A stretch of 36,002 bases of DNA, from the NCBI GenBank assembly GCA_017620345.1, contig JAFZQP010000056.1, forward strand, positions 1 to 36,002, in the 5' to 3' direction. This DNA comes from Lachnospiraceae bacterium (GTDB lineage Bacteria > Bacillota_A > Clostridia > Lachnospirales > Lachnospiraceae). This document shows positions 26,283 to 33,651 of this stretch, in pieces. The position numbers and the translations under genes are program-made. Under the pieces are notes generated by a model. The model made no database searches and was not told the origin of the DNA. It worked only from the letters and a program-made list of their open reading frames with translations. Position 1 is the stretch's first letter. The number at the start of each line of letters is the position of its first letter.

Positions 26283-27332
26283 ATGAAAAAATACATCACA
26301 ATGCTTGTTGCCGCTTCCCTTATCACTTCCGTGATACTGTGCGGATGTTCGGCATCAAACGAAAAGAAGACCCTCACTGTTTTCAACTACGGTATGTATA
26401 TTGATATGAACATGATCGACCAGTTCCAAAAGGAGACCGGTATCGAGGTAAGATATGAGGAAGCCCCCACTCCGGAAGAACTCTACACCAAGTACAAGTC
26501 CGGTGCGATCGACTACGATGTGTTATGTACTTCCGAATACATGCTCCAGAAGCTGATCGACGAGGGCGAACTCATGGAGATTGATTTTGACTCTATGGAA
26601 AATACAAAAGGGATCGGAAGTAAGTATTGGGATATGGTAAAGTCTTTTGATCCCGACAACAAATATGTCATGCCTTATTTCTGGGGTACCGTCGGCCTTC
26701 TCTATGATTCCGGCAAGGTGCCGGCCCCCGAGTCGTGGGAGGTCCTCTTCAACGGGCAGTACAGCGGTGATATCATCATGCAGAACAGTATGAGGGACGC
26801 GTATATGATCGCACTCAAGTATCTCGGTTACTCACTCAACTCCACCGATGATAAAGAGCTTGCCGAGGCGCAGGAGCTTCTTATCAAACAGAAGCCTGAT
26901 GTCCAGTCATACCTTGTTGATGAAGTAAGGGATGAGATCCTTGCACAGAATGCCGCCATCGGAGTTGTTTATTCAGGCGAGGCATTCTATGCATATGAAG
27001 AAAATCCCGATATAAAATACTGCATACCCAAAGAAGGTTCCAACTTATGGATCGACTGCTGGGGAATAACAAAAAACTGCCACGATACCGAATCAGCAAA
27101 GAAGTTCCTTGATTATCTGTGCAGAGAGGATGTGGCTCGAGCCAACTTCGAGGAAGTAAGATATTCCTCTCCGATCACGGCGATAGCCGATAATCTGACC
27201 GAAGAGGAACAGGCATCTGATGCAATGAATCCGTCAGCCGATAAACTGGCTAACTGCGAAATATACAAGCGTCTTCCGGACGATGTCACCGAAAAACTCT
27301 CAACAATGTGGAAAGAACTGAAGGCGGATTGA
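26283..27332 (+). CDS. PotD-like spermidine/putrescine-type substrate-binding lipoprotein
   Basis: A 349-residue extracytoplasmic solute-binding protein. The signal ends in the lipobox LCGC with Cys22, so it is lipid-anchored. The mature part follows PotD/PotF: LTVFNYGMYIDMNMIDQFQKETGI, YDVLCTSEYMLQKLIDEGEL, MPYFWGTVGLLYDSG, GDIIMQNSMRDAYMIALKYLGYS, IGVVYSGEAFYAYE and a WIDCWGITKNCHD segment. Polyamine transport is the family role, but the ligand is not proven. An upstream in-frame ATG (26241) lacks a binding site; ATG 26283 has AGAAGGAG and gives a proper signal peptide. No PotABC transporter genes flank it, so its partner must be elsewhere. The terminator overlaps its stop codon. Confidence 0.88.
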   Translation: MKKYITMLVAASLITSVILCGCSASNEKKTLTVFNYGMYIDMNMIDQFQKETGIEVRYEEAPTPEELYTKYKSGAIDYDVLCTSEYMLQKLIDEGELMEIDFDSMENTKGIGSKYWDMVKSFDPDNKYVMPYFWGTVGLLYDSGKVPAPESWEVLFNGQYSGDIIMQNSMRDAYMIALKYLGYSLNSTDDKELAEAQELLIKQKPDVQSYLVDEVRDEILAQNAAIGVVYSGEAFYAYEENPDIKYCIPKEGSNLWIDCWGITKNCHDTESAKKFLDYLCREDVARANFEEVRYSSPITAIADNLTEEEQASDAMNPSADKLANCEIYKRLPDDVTEKLSTMWKELKAD

Positions 27333-27350
27333 TCCGCCTTTATTTCTTTT
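27321..27350 (+). terminator. Intrinsic terminator shared by the convergent PotD-like and ridA genes
   Basis: AAGGCGGA and TCCGCCTT form an 8-base-pair stem around a TTGA loop, followed by TATTTCTTTT on the plus strand. The loop contains the TGA stop of the PotD-like gene, and the TAA stop of ridA begins at the end of the hairpin. It can therefore end both convergent transcripts, with the better T tract on the plus strand. Confidence 0.8.
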
Positions 27351-27717
27351 CTGCTATGGCCTCGATCTCAATGAGCACATCCTTGGGAAGGCGGGCTACT
27401 TCCACGCAGCTTCTTGCCGGATATGGCTTCTTAAAGAACTGTGCATACACTTCATTGATCGCCGCAAAATCATTCATGTCCTTGATGAACACCGTTGTCT
27501 TGATGACTTTGTCGATGCTGCTCCCGGCATCCTCAAGAAGCGCTGACAGGTTCTGAAATGCCTGCTTTGCCTGAGTTGTCGCAACACTTCCGTTAACCTG
27601 TCCCGTGGAAGGTATGACAGGTATTATCCCGGATGTATAGATCATATCCTGCACTTCGACTGCCTGCGAGTAGGGTCCTATAGCTGCCGGTGCTCTGTCT
27701 GTACTTATCTCTTTCAT
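27340..27717 (-). CDS. ridA: RidA family reactive enamine/imine deaminase
   Basis: A 125-residue cytoplasmic protein that speeds hydrolysis of reactive enamines such as 2-aminoacrylate made by PLP enzymes. The family pattern is clear: STDRAPAAIGPYSQAV, YTSGIIPVIPSTGQV, QAFQNLSALLEDAGSSIDKVIKTTVFIKDM, FAAINEVYAQFF and PARSCVEVARLPKDVLIEIEAIA, with the conserved arginine in PARS. The reading frame continues far upstream, but ATG 27715-27717 has AAGGAGG 6 bases upstream and gives the normal length. It stands alone, convergent with the PotD-like gene. Confidence 0.95.
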   Translation of the reverse strand: MKEISTDRAPAAIGPYSQAVEVQDMIYTSGIIPVIPSTGQVNGSVATTQAKQAFQNLSALLEDAGSSIDKVIKTTVFIKDMNDFAAINEVYAQFFKKPYPARSCVEVARLPKDVLIEIEAIAEKK

Positions 27718-27812
27718 GATAGCCTCCTTATTCTTTGCGAAAATCGATACAAGATATATTATAGTTTTTTCCCGGCGTTGCCGCAAGACAGTAGAACCGT
27801 CACCCTTTCCTG

Positions 27813-27821
27813 TGATAGAAT
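27813..27821 (+). promoter_or_regulatory. Possible extended -10 promoter of the S15 peptidase gene
   Basis: TGATAGAAT fits an extended -10 element (TGnTAnAAT) 33 bases before the ATG, with GGGAGGT as ribosome binding site. No good -35 box is seen, so the call is weak. Confidence 0.35.
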
Positions 27822-27853
27822 ATATAAGGTATTTATAACCCGGGAGGTACATC

Positions 27854-30037
27854 ATGAGATACAGAAGACATCTTATAGTGATCGGTATGACGGTTATCGC
27901 ATGGTCTTTGACTCTATGCGGATGCACAACCGAAGTTGTCAGAACAGACAGACAGGCTGAACAGGATACGCAGCAGGAAGAAGACGCGGCGCTTCGTATA
28001 GAAGACGGTATGCCGCAGCCGATGCTTGAGATCTCGGACTCCAAAACCGCCGATTATACAAACGAAGGCAGTGATATCCTTAGATTCTGTGTCTATGTTG
28101 AGACCGATCATGATACCGATAAAGACGGTATGGCTGATCTTGTGAAGGTGTTCGTACAGCTCCCGAGAAGCGCTGCGATCGGAAAATATAAGGCAGCCTC
28201 GATCTACGATCCTACTCCTTACAATGTGGGTATCGTCAAGGAGCATGAGGAGGGCTGTAAAGCGGATTATCTTGAACGTGAATTTGATTATGACAGTCTG
28301 TACAAGGCGGGCAAAAAGCGCGAGGCATCAGGAAGCATGACAACGCTTGATGCCGCTGCCGCCGCAAGACCCGGCAAAGACTGGAATTACACAGTTCCAT
28401 ACGATAATTCTCTCGGATACAGATACAGGGATCATTATGATTATTATCTTGTCAGAGGATATGCCATTATCCAGGCTTCCGGCATAGGGACATACGGTTC
28501 AGAGGGCTTTGAACTATGCGGCACGGATCTTGAAAGAGACTCTCATAAATGTGTAGTGGAATGGCTGACCGGAGACCGGGTCGCCTATACAGACAGAGAG
28601 AATTGCGTAGAGATCAAAGCCGACTGGTCAAACGGAAACGTTGCAATGACCGGAGGATCATACGGCGGAACGATCCCGTACGAGGTTGCGACAACAGGTG
28701 TTAAGGGACTGAAAACGATCATACCGTATGCGGGAATTGCCTCATGGTATGACTATATCAATTCCCAGGGTACTCCGACAGTATATGATCCCGATTACAG
28801 GGATTTTCTGTCGGGATATACATGCGGCGGTGTATACAAAGATGATGAATGGACAGTCCTTGATGATGATTACAGATCCTGGCTGTGGCAGATCGCACAG
28901 GATGAGGCTTCCACAAAAGGAGACTATGCTCCGATATGGGCAGAGACCGATTACTCCGACGATTGGGAAAATATAAACTGCTCCGCACTTATAGTTCATG
29001 GACTCAATGATTTTAACGTTACGACAAAACAGTCATATCTTATGTACACGGCATTCAAAAATGCCGGCAAGCCTGTTAAGATGCTGCTTCACCAGAACGG
29101 TCACAAGCCCACATATGACATCGCAATAAACGGTCAGCCATGGCTGGAGATCCAAAACAAATGGCTGGCACATTACCTGTATGATGTGGATAACGGGATC
29201 GAAGATATACCTGAACTGACGGTTCAGAGCAATATCGACGGAGAATTTACCTGTTATGATTCTTTCGGGGAATATGAGCAGGCCACCATAACCGCCACAA
29301 AAGACGGTGATTTCACAGAAGTGTCAAGCGAAGGACTTGTAGATTACTGCAGCAGACTGGAAAAGGCGGAAATGTTCTCTTATGAAAAAAAAGAGCGCGT
29401 ATATGCCGGGATGTATGACGGAAACATAGCTGTATATGACATAGATGTACCTGATGATGCGATAATTTCCGGCATTCCCGAGATCAGCGTACGCCTGTCA
29501 ACAAATGATGTCGACAACGACAATCTGATGATAACAGCGATACTCCTGGATACGAGAAAAGATGGCGAGCTGTTTGGCGCATATATGGAAAAAACCCGTC
29601 TCAACAGAACTGTCCCTTATAAGACAGTGGGAGAACTGGAGCAGGGTGGTAAACTGGCTCCCACAGACCTTCACGAACTCGTCCAGAGTTCCACTGTCGC
29701 CAAATGTTTTTCCTTCGGCTGGACCGATCTGTGTAATCCGGGTTGCGGCTTTTCTTCGTCCGAATACGATTCGCCGGTGAAGCTTGAAGCGGGAAAATAC
29801 TACGACTACACTTTCTATATGCTCCCCACGGTATACACCGTGCCGAAGGACCACCAGCTTAAGCTCCTGCTCATGACATGGGACCCGCTCAGACTGATAT
29901 TGGATGAAAGATACGCATCGAAGCCCTCCGAAATAACCGAAAGCCTCAGGAACTATAATTATTCCTATACCATCGACAACTCATCAATTGACGTAAAATT
30001 GCCTTTCATCCTTGACAAGAGCAGCTTTTCTTGGTAA
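27854..30037 (+). CDS. Lipoprotein Xaa-Pro dipeptidyl-peptidase-like hydrolase (peptidase family S15)
   Basis: A 727-residue serine hydrolase anchored as a lipoprotein (lipobox LCGC, Cys24). It has the alpha/beta-hydrolase core of the S15/CocE family: GYAIIQASGIGTYGSEG, the nucleophile motif TGGSYGGT with Ser269, ALIVHGLNDFNV with Asp386 and LLHQNGHKPT with His417, a complete triad. A C-terminal jelly-roll domain typical of X-Pro dipeptidyl-peptidases follows (VYDIDVPDDAIISGIPEISV to the end). Such enzymes release Xaa-Pro dipeptides, or in some members cleave esters or amides, so the exact substrate is uncertain. It acts outside the membrane. Its stop codon lies within the -10 box of the downstream tRNA promoter. 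Confidence 0.85.
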   Translation: MRYRRHLIVIGMTVIAWSLTLCGCTTEVVRTDRQAEQDTQQEEDAALRIEDGMPQPMLEISDSKTADYTNEGSDILRFCVYVETDHDTDKDGMADLVKVFVQLPRSAAIGKYKAASIYDPTPYNVGIVKEHEEGCKADYLEREFDYDSLYKAGKKREASGSMTTLDAAAAARPGKDWNYTVPYDNSLGYRYRDHYDYYLVRGYAIIQASGIGTYGSEGFELCGTDLERDSHKCVVEWLTGDRVAYTDRENCVEIKADWSNGNVAMTGGSYGGTIPYEVATTGVKGLKTIIPYAGIASWYDYINSQGTPTVYDPDYRDFLSGYTCGGVYKDDEWTVLDDDYRSWLWQIAQDEASTKGDYAPIWAETDYSDDWENINCSALIVHGLNDFNVTTKQSYLMYTAFKNAGKPVKMLLHQNGHKPTYDIAINGQPWLEIQNKWLAHYLYDVDNGIEDIPELTVQSNIDGEFTCYDSFGEYEQATITATKDGDFTEVSSEGLVDYCSRLEKAEMFSYEKKERVYAGMYDGNIAVYDIDVPDDAIISGIPEISVRLSTNDVDNDNLMITAILLDTRKDGELFGAYMEKTRLNRTVPYKTVGELEQGGKLAPTDLHELVQSSTVAKCFSFGWTDLCNPGCGFSSSEYDSPVKLEAGKYYDYTFYMLPTVYTVPKDHQLKLLLMTWDPLRLILDERYASKPSEITESLRNYNYSYTIDNSSIDVKLPFILDKSSFSW

Positions 30038-30040
30038 GAT
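30012..30040 (+). promoter_or_regulatory. Promoter of tRNA-Gly, overlapping the end of the S15 gene
   Basis: TTGACA (30012-30017) and TAAGAT (30035-30040) are 17 bases apart, a near-consensus sigma-A promoter. The -10 box contains the TAA stop codon of the peptidase gene. The predicted start is about 10 bases before the tRNA. Confidence 0.75.
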
Positions 30041-30057
30041 TTCATAGGTCTGAAAAC

Positions 30058-30128
30058 GCAGGTGTGGTTCAATGGTAGAACACCAGCCTTCCAAGCTGGT
30101 GACGTGGGTTCGATTCCCATCACCTGCT
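30058..30128 (+). tRNA. tRNA-Gly (anticodon UCC)
   Basis: A full cloverleaf folds: acceptor GCAGGTG with CACCTGC, D arm GTTC-AATGGTA-GAAC, anticodon arm CCAGC-CTTCCAA-GCTGG with TCC at 30090-30092, four-base variable region, T arm GTGGG-TTCGATT-CCCAT, and discriminator T as usual for bacterial tRNA-Gly. CCA is not encoded, so the cca product is needed for maturation. A run of eight T starts at 30131 and may end transcription. Confidence 0.97.
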
Positions 30129-30193
30129 TCTTTTTTTTCTAAAAACTTAACGCAACACGTACTGAATCATATTATGAAAGGAATGGTGATCAT

Positions 30194-30565
30194 ATGAAAA
30201 AGAAAATGCTTATGCTCGGTTTACTGACCGTCGTTTCATTTATCCTCGGAGCTGCTCCGGTAATGGCAGATACAAATACTGCCGTGAAGTTTTCTGACGA
30301 GCAGGTAAAGCTTGCACAGCTTAACTGGAATGCATATGTCGAGATGACAAAAGCAAAGACACCTGAGCTTGCTTATGCATTTGCAGGCCAGATAACAACT
30401 GTGAATCCTGATTCCGTGATCGGCAAGGCTGCTCTCATTCATCATTTTTCGCCTGCATGGCCCACGCCTGCGGCAGATGTCCAGCTTCCTTACTTTGCAG
30501 CATTCACAAATAATCCGTATTTTGATTACTATCCGAATTATTACTGCACATATCAATACAGATAA
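30194..30565 (+). CDS. Small secreted protein, unknown, Tyr/Phe-rich C-terminus
   Basis: A 123-residue protein with a classical Sec signal peptide (MKKKMLMLGLLTVVSFILGA, cleavage likely after VMA at residue 25) and a mature domain of about 98 residues. I do not recognise a family. The middle is helical (FSDEQVKLAQLNWNAYVEM, ELAYAFAGQITTV), and the last 30 residues are rich in Tyr, Phe, Pro and Asn. GAAAGGA lies 12 bases before the ATG. The last 13 bases overlap the end of the convergent DUF6273 gene. There are no partner genes to suggest a role. Confidence 0.75.
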   Translation: MKKKMLMLGLLTVVSFILGAAPVMADTNTAVKFSDEQVKLAQLNWNAYVEMTKAKTPELAYAFAGQITTVNPDSVIGKAALIHHFSPAWPTPAADVQLPYFAAFTNNPYFDYYPNYYCTYQYR

Positions 30566-31773
30566 TTCGGTACTCTGACTCTTATTACAGGTCGAACCCC
30601 GCGAGATTGATCAACATCGGTTCCCATCAGATTTGCAGATCTTCCAATTATAAAGACCGCTTGGTCCTGATCGTCTCCGGGCGACCTCAGCCACCAGTCA
30701 AGGCCGCATTCCCTTATATCGTCGCTTACAGAATTTGATTCGGAATACGAGAACAGATATACCTTGTCATCCGTGTCATTTCCGCAGTCCATTTCATATG
30801 AAGAATCAGCGTCGGTGAATGTGTAATGAGTGGTTATTATCGAAGTTTTCTCTCCGTCAGTGAACCTGCTGTTATAAAAATCCCCATTGAGCCATCTGCG
30901 CAAAGAACAGTTTTCCCATGTGATATCCGTTTTGTTCTCATTATATGCTTTTTCTGCAACCGGTCCCTGACAAAGCAGTGTACAGATACCGTCCGTTTTG
31001 TCTGTTACATACCAGGTATATCTGCCGAATGCCACCACATCACCAACCTGTGAATCCGAAATTTCCACCAGTTCGGCCTTCTCCTCCGAGTCAGTTCTGT
31101 TCATGGCCGTCGGAACGGTATTATCCGCAAAACGAAGATTCAAAGCGGGACGGACGGCACCATACTCATTACTTGCAATATCTCCGGTGGTATCGATTTT
31201 TGCATCACTGTCATTTCCTTTACCAACATATGCTGTATAGTGGGTATTTACACCCGGCGACCTCAGCCACCACCACTGATGATTCATACCGTACCAGTAG
31301 CCACAATGTCGAACCTTTTTGTCAAGGGCATTCGCCTCATCCACGCTTAGCAGAAAAATATGATCATCTGTATCGTTTCCGGCGTCAGTACCATATTCAC
31401 TGTTGTCGGGATTGATATTGTGCGTCTTTGCAATAAGTGCTTTTTCATCTTCCGTGAATGTGTTATAGAACTTTTCATTGAGCCATGTTCGCACAGTGGA
31501 ATCTTCCCATGTACCGGTTGTATCATATCCTGCTTCGTTAAACGCCATCTTTATAACAGGCTTTTCGCTCAAAAGTGTATAGCCTGTCTCTGTTTTTGCT
31601 ATCACGTACCATCTGATATCGCCAAATACAACTATATCTCCCACGGATGCATCCGATAGTCCAACGGCTTCCTTAGGGGATTCGTTATGTGAGGCACCGC
31701 AACCGGATATAAAAAGTGTAAGTCCGAGCGCAGCTGCTCCCAAAGCAGAAACCATAGCTTTTTTTATCTTCAT
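30553..31773 (-). CDS. Lipoprotein with two DUF6273 repeats
   Basis: A 406-residue lipoprotein (lipobox ISGC, Cys25). The mature part has two repeats of the same domain, about 42-215 and 240-402. Each starts VGD[IV]V[VA]FG...WYV, continues with an AFNE or AYNE segment, W..S.[VL]R.WLN..FYN, FT..EK..I, GNDTDD, the hallmark WWLRSPG and a final GAVRPAL or GVRPVIRV. This matches the DUF6273 family seen in gut Firmicutes, of unknown function; the fold is probably C-type-lectin-like, which is inference. GAGGTGACGG precedes the ATG and a TATAAT box lies upstream at 31817-31822. Confidence 0.8.
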   Translation of the reverse strand: MKIKKAMVSALGAAALGLTLFISGCGASHNESPKEAVGLSDASVGDIVVFGDIRWYVIAKTETGYTLLSEKPVIKMAFNEAGYDTTGTWEDSTVRTWLNEKFYNTFTEDEKALIAKTHNINPDNSEYGTDAGNDTDDHIFLLSVDEANALDKKVRHCGYWYGMNHQWWWLRSPGVNTHYTAYVGKGNDSDAKIDTTGDIASNEYGAVRPALNLRFADNTVPTAMNRTDSEEKAELVEISDSQVGDVVAFGRYTWYVTDKTDGICTLLCQGPVAEKAYNENKTDITWENCSLRRWLNGDFYNSRFTDGEKTSIITTHYTFTDADSSYEMDCGNDTDDKVYLFSYSESNSVSDDIRECGLDWWLRSPGDDQDQAVFIIGRSANLMGTDVDQSRGVRPVIRVRVPNYLY

Positions 31774-31842
31774 TTTTCCGTCACCTCATCATAGATTGAA
31801 AGATCACTGCTATGAATTATAACAGAAAACCGATAGTATCTG

Positions 31843-31904
31843 TTGTGGTATTTATCACGGTTGTATGATATGATTTGAAAACAGTTTGGAGTATAAACAG
31901 TTTG
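31843..31904 (+). promoter_or_regulatory. Promoter and probable auto-operator of the MarR gene
   Basis: TTGTGG (31843-31848) and TGATAT (31866-31871) are 17 bases apart. Just downstream, the 10-base sequence AAACAGTTTG occurs twice, at 31879-31888 and 31895-31904, 16 bases apart; its core AAACAGTTT is itself a palindrome. Two phased palindromes between promoter and start codon are a good candidate for MarR self-repression, but binding is not shown. Confidence 0.45.
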
Positions 31905-31919
31905 CTTGCGGAGGTTTTT

Positions 31920-32336
31920 ATGAAATCTTTACTGATAGCTCATCTTGCATTCAAAAGAAATGTTGAACATCGTCTTGACGAATTCGGATTACACCCCGGC
32001 AATCCAAAGCTTTTAGTATATATATCCGATCACGAGGGCTGCAAGCAGAAAGAAATAGCGGATACTCTCTACCTTGAGACCTGCACGCTTTCATCCGTCT
32101 TATCAAATATGGAGGATGCCGGTCTTATCGAAAGGAAACGACTTAAGGAAGACAAGCGTTCCTATGCAATATTCCTTACAGAAAAAGGCAGGAAGATCTT
32201 AAAACCAATAAAAAAACAATTCGAGAATTCTGTCGAAACCGCTCTTTCCGGTTTTTCCCCAAAAGAAGCGGCAGAACTGAGAGGTTATTTGGACAGGGTT
32301 GCAAAGAACCTTAAAGACGCGAACAGCCTTTTATAA
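31920..32336 (+). CDS. MarR-family transcriptional regulator
   Basis: A 138-residue winged-helix regulator. The N-terminal dimer helix (LLIAHLAFKRNVEHRLDEFGLHP) is followed by GNPKLLVYISDHEGCKQKEIADTLYLETCTLSSVLSNMEDAGLIERKRLKEDKRSYAIFLTEKGRKI, the full MarR HTH with the DxR wing, and a C-terminal helix. A TTG 45 bases upstream could extend it, but ATG 31920-31922 has GGAGG at 5 bases, the best start in the region. It is divergent from the DUF6273 lipoprotein and convergent with the metY remnant. The effector is unknown. Confidence 0.9.
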   Translation: MKSLLIAHLAFKRNVEHRLDEFGLHPGNPKLLVYISDHEGCKQKEIADTLYLETCTLSSVLSNMEDAGLIERKRLKEDKRSYAIFLTEKGRKILKPIKKQFENSVETALSGFSPKEAAELRGYLDRVAKNLKDANSLL

Positions 32337-32368
32337 ATCATCAGTAAACGCATTCAGAATGCTACATG

Positions 32369-32708
32369 CTAATTACCTTTATATTCTCCGGTATACTTCA
32401 CATATGCATCCGTATATCCATAATTATATCGTGTAAAACCAGGACATACCGCTGCTGCAGCTTATCGCACCGATTCCTCCTTCAAGTTCACTGATCCTCT
32501 GCTCAAATGCAGCAAGGGTGGGATTGCCTATTCTTGTGTATGCATATCCCATCTTTTTATGATCAAAGACTTTTTCAAGATCCTCCATACTCTCATATCT
32601 GAATGCACTGACCTGAGATATGGGCGGAAAAGTCTGTCCCGCTGCAAAACCCTGTGTACTTTTTCCGTGAAGCAGCTTCGTATTAAAAAGCATATTTTTT
32701 ACCATCAT
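32369..32708 (-). pseudogene. Truncated O-acetylhomoserine sulfhydrylase (N-terminal ~88 residues only)
   Basis: An open frame (32424-32708) encodes FNTKLLHGKSTQGFAAGQTF, QVSAFRYESMEDLEKVFDHK, YAYTRIGNPTLAAFEQRIS and LEGGIGAISCSSGMS, the exact opening of MetY, which is normally about 430 residues. After GMS it runs out within five codons. Directly downstream in another frame, from about 32445 to a TAG at 32369-32371, the sequence reads as coding, ending GYTDAYVKYTGEYKGN, which is not a MetY C-terminus; this may be the tail of another gene joined by deletion. The PLP-binding half is missing, so no enzyme activity is expected, although the promoter upstream is intact. Confidence 0.85.
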
Positions 32709-32733
32709 CTGTTTATAAATTGTATTGTTACAG

Positions 32734-32762
32734 ATTATATTCCTATTTACCTACTTCGTCAA
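32734..32762 (-). promoter_or_regulatory. Intact sigma-A promoter of the metY remnant
   Basis: On the minus strand TTGACG and TATAAT are exactly 17 bases apart. An inverted repeat TACCTA-9 bases-TAGGTA (around 32748-32768) overlaps the -35 box and could have been a repressor site, similar in style to Rrf2-type operators of sulphur genes. Confidence 0.65.
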
Positions 32763-32806
32763 TAGGTATTATTCCGACAACTCGTTCTTGCATCGTTTCT
32801 GTATAT

Positions 32807-32927
32807 AGCGCGAGACGGAACTAAACAAGGTAACGCCCCGCGCAACATAGTTGCTCGGGGTAGGTCGTCCCGTCTCGATGCTGATATCGCATTTCATCAA
32901 GAATACTGTAAATAAAGGAGGTTGAGG
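32807..32927. repeat. Divergent copy A of the tRNA-3'-end-like repeat, with a cruciform
   Basis: The segment starts AGCGCGAGACGG-AACT, matching 15 of 16 bases of the other copies (33711 and 34992), and ends AAAGGAGGTTGAGG. Inside, CGAGACGG (32811-32818) and CCGTCTCG (32870-32877) are an inverted pair enclosing a second hairpin, CCCCGCGCAAC and GTTGCTCGGGG with one mismatch (32836-32860). A 42-codon minus-strand frame ending YIQKRCKNELSE (32769-32897) runs through it but lacks a ribosome binding site. It lies just 3' of the DUF5674-like operon. Confidence 0.55.
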
Positions 32928-32984
32928 ATCGGTGTCTCAGATATATTTCCTTTGTGGACGCGTTTTAGACGCAGATAAATTCCG

Positions 32985-33290
32985 TCAGCTTATAGCATTT
33001 GTGTACTGCTCCCAGTATCTCAATATATATTCGTCGTCGACCTCTTTATTCATCCATCTCTTTAGTTCATTCTCTTCATCAACCAGTTCCTGTTCTCTTT
33101 GAACATTCTTGGGATCTTCGTATGTCATGATGATAAGGTCGTGTATTCTGTTCAAATACGATTGGGACCGATCCTCAGATGATTTTCCGCTCGTATAGTT
33201 ATTTCTTGCTCTGATCATACGAACTACTTCTCCATGAATATTTGACATCTGTTCCTTTATCCCCAGGGAATACCACAATTCTTTTGACAT
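32985..33290 (-). CDS. Unknown 101-residue protein, second gene of a DUF5674-like operon
   Basis: I do not recognise the family. The product is soluble, helical and charged: MSKELWYSLGIKEQMSNIHG, VVRMIRARNNYT, SYLNRIHDLIIMTYEDPKN, then a very acidic and Gln-rich helix (VQREQELVDEENELKRW) and a C-terminal YILRYWEQYTNA. It starts 7 bases after the DUF5674-like gene stop with AGGGA upstream, so the two are co-transcribed. Small size, tight pairing with another small gene and position in a run of toxin-antitoxin modules suggest a toxin-antitoxin-like or defence role, which is only inference. Confidence 0.7.
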   Translation of the reverse strand: MSKELWYSLGIKEQMSNIHGEVVRMIRARNNYTSGKSSEDRSQSYLNRIHDLIIMTYEDPKNVQREQELVDEENELKRWMNKEVDDEYILRYWEQYTNAIS

Positions 33291-33297
33291 AATATCC

Positions 33298-33633
33298 CTA
33301 CCTTATCCACTCTTTCAGGATTTCAAACAACTCATCTGCCGTTTTTTCATCCGTTATTTCGCGCCCTCTTCCTATACCGAGAGTTCGATTCCGTTCAATA
33401 TTCGGATGGGCTTCCCATATAACCTCGACAGGATCTTTCATAATGTTACCGCCATAAATATCCTCAAGCTCAGATCCATTATCATACAATTCATGCTCGA
33501 GATCGATATGCATATCCGCATCTATCGCTACTATTCTTTTCTTTCGATCTATGCAGAACTTAACCATATCATCATAATAATGGTTATGCTCGGCCCATAT
33601 ATCTTTTAACTCTATGATTTCTGTTATGATCAT
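33298..33633 (-). CDS. DUF5674-like small protein
   Basis: A 111-residue protein matching my memory of DUF5674: an N-terminal MIITEIIELKD strand, then YYDDMVKFCIDRKKRIVAIDADMHIDLEHELYDNGSELEDIYGGNI, where the family has the order YGDMVK...D.....IAI..E.H.D.E..L...GS...D.WG.N, followed by a VEVIWEAHPNIERNRTLGIG strand pair and a C-terminal helix. DUF5674 has no assigned function. The first gene of a two-gene unit, with GAGGAT before the ATG and two TATAAT-like boxes upstream. The conserved Asp/His/Glu residues would suit a small metal-dependent or nuclease site, but this is speculation. Confidence 0.65.
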   Translation of the reverse strand: MIITEIIELKDIWAEHNHYYDDMVKFCIDRKKRIVAIDADMHIDLEHELYDNGSELEDIYGGNIMKDPVEVIWEAHPNIERNRTLGIGRGREITDEKTADELFEILKEWIR

Positions 33634-33651
33634 TTTTATATCCTCGATTTG

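Noticed and set aside
27718..28044. N-terminal extension of ridA
   Set aside because: The extra 109 codons lie opposite the start of the S15 gene, look non-coding and exceed the family length; the ATG at 27717 has an AAGGAGG site.
32769..32897. 42-codon minus-strand frame ending YIQKRCKNELSE
   Set aside because: It lacks a ribosome binding site (the sequence upstream is CCTCCTTT, the opposite sense) and it overlaps the inverted repeats of copy A, so I mention it but do not call it a gene.
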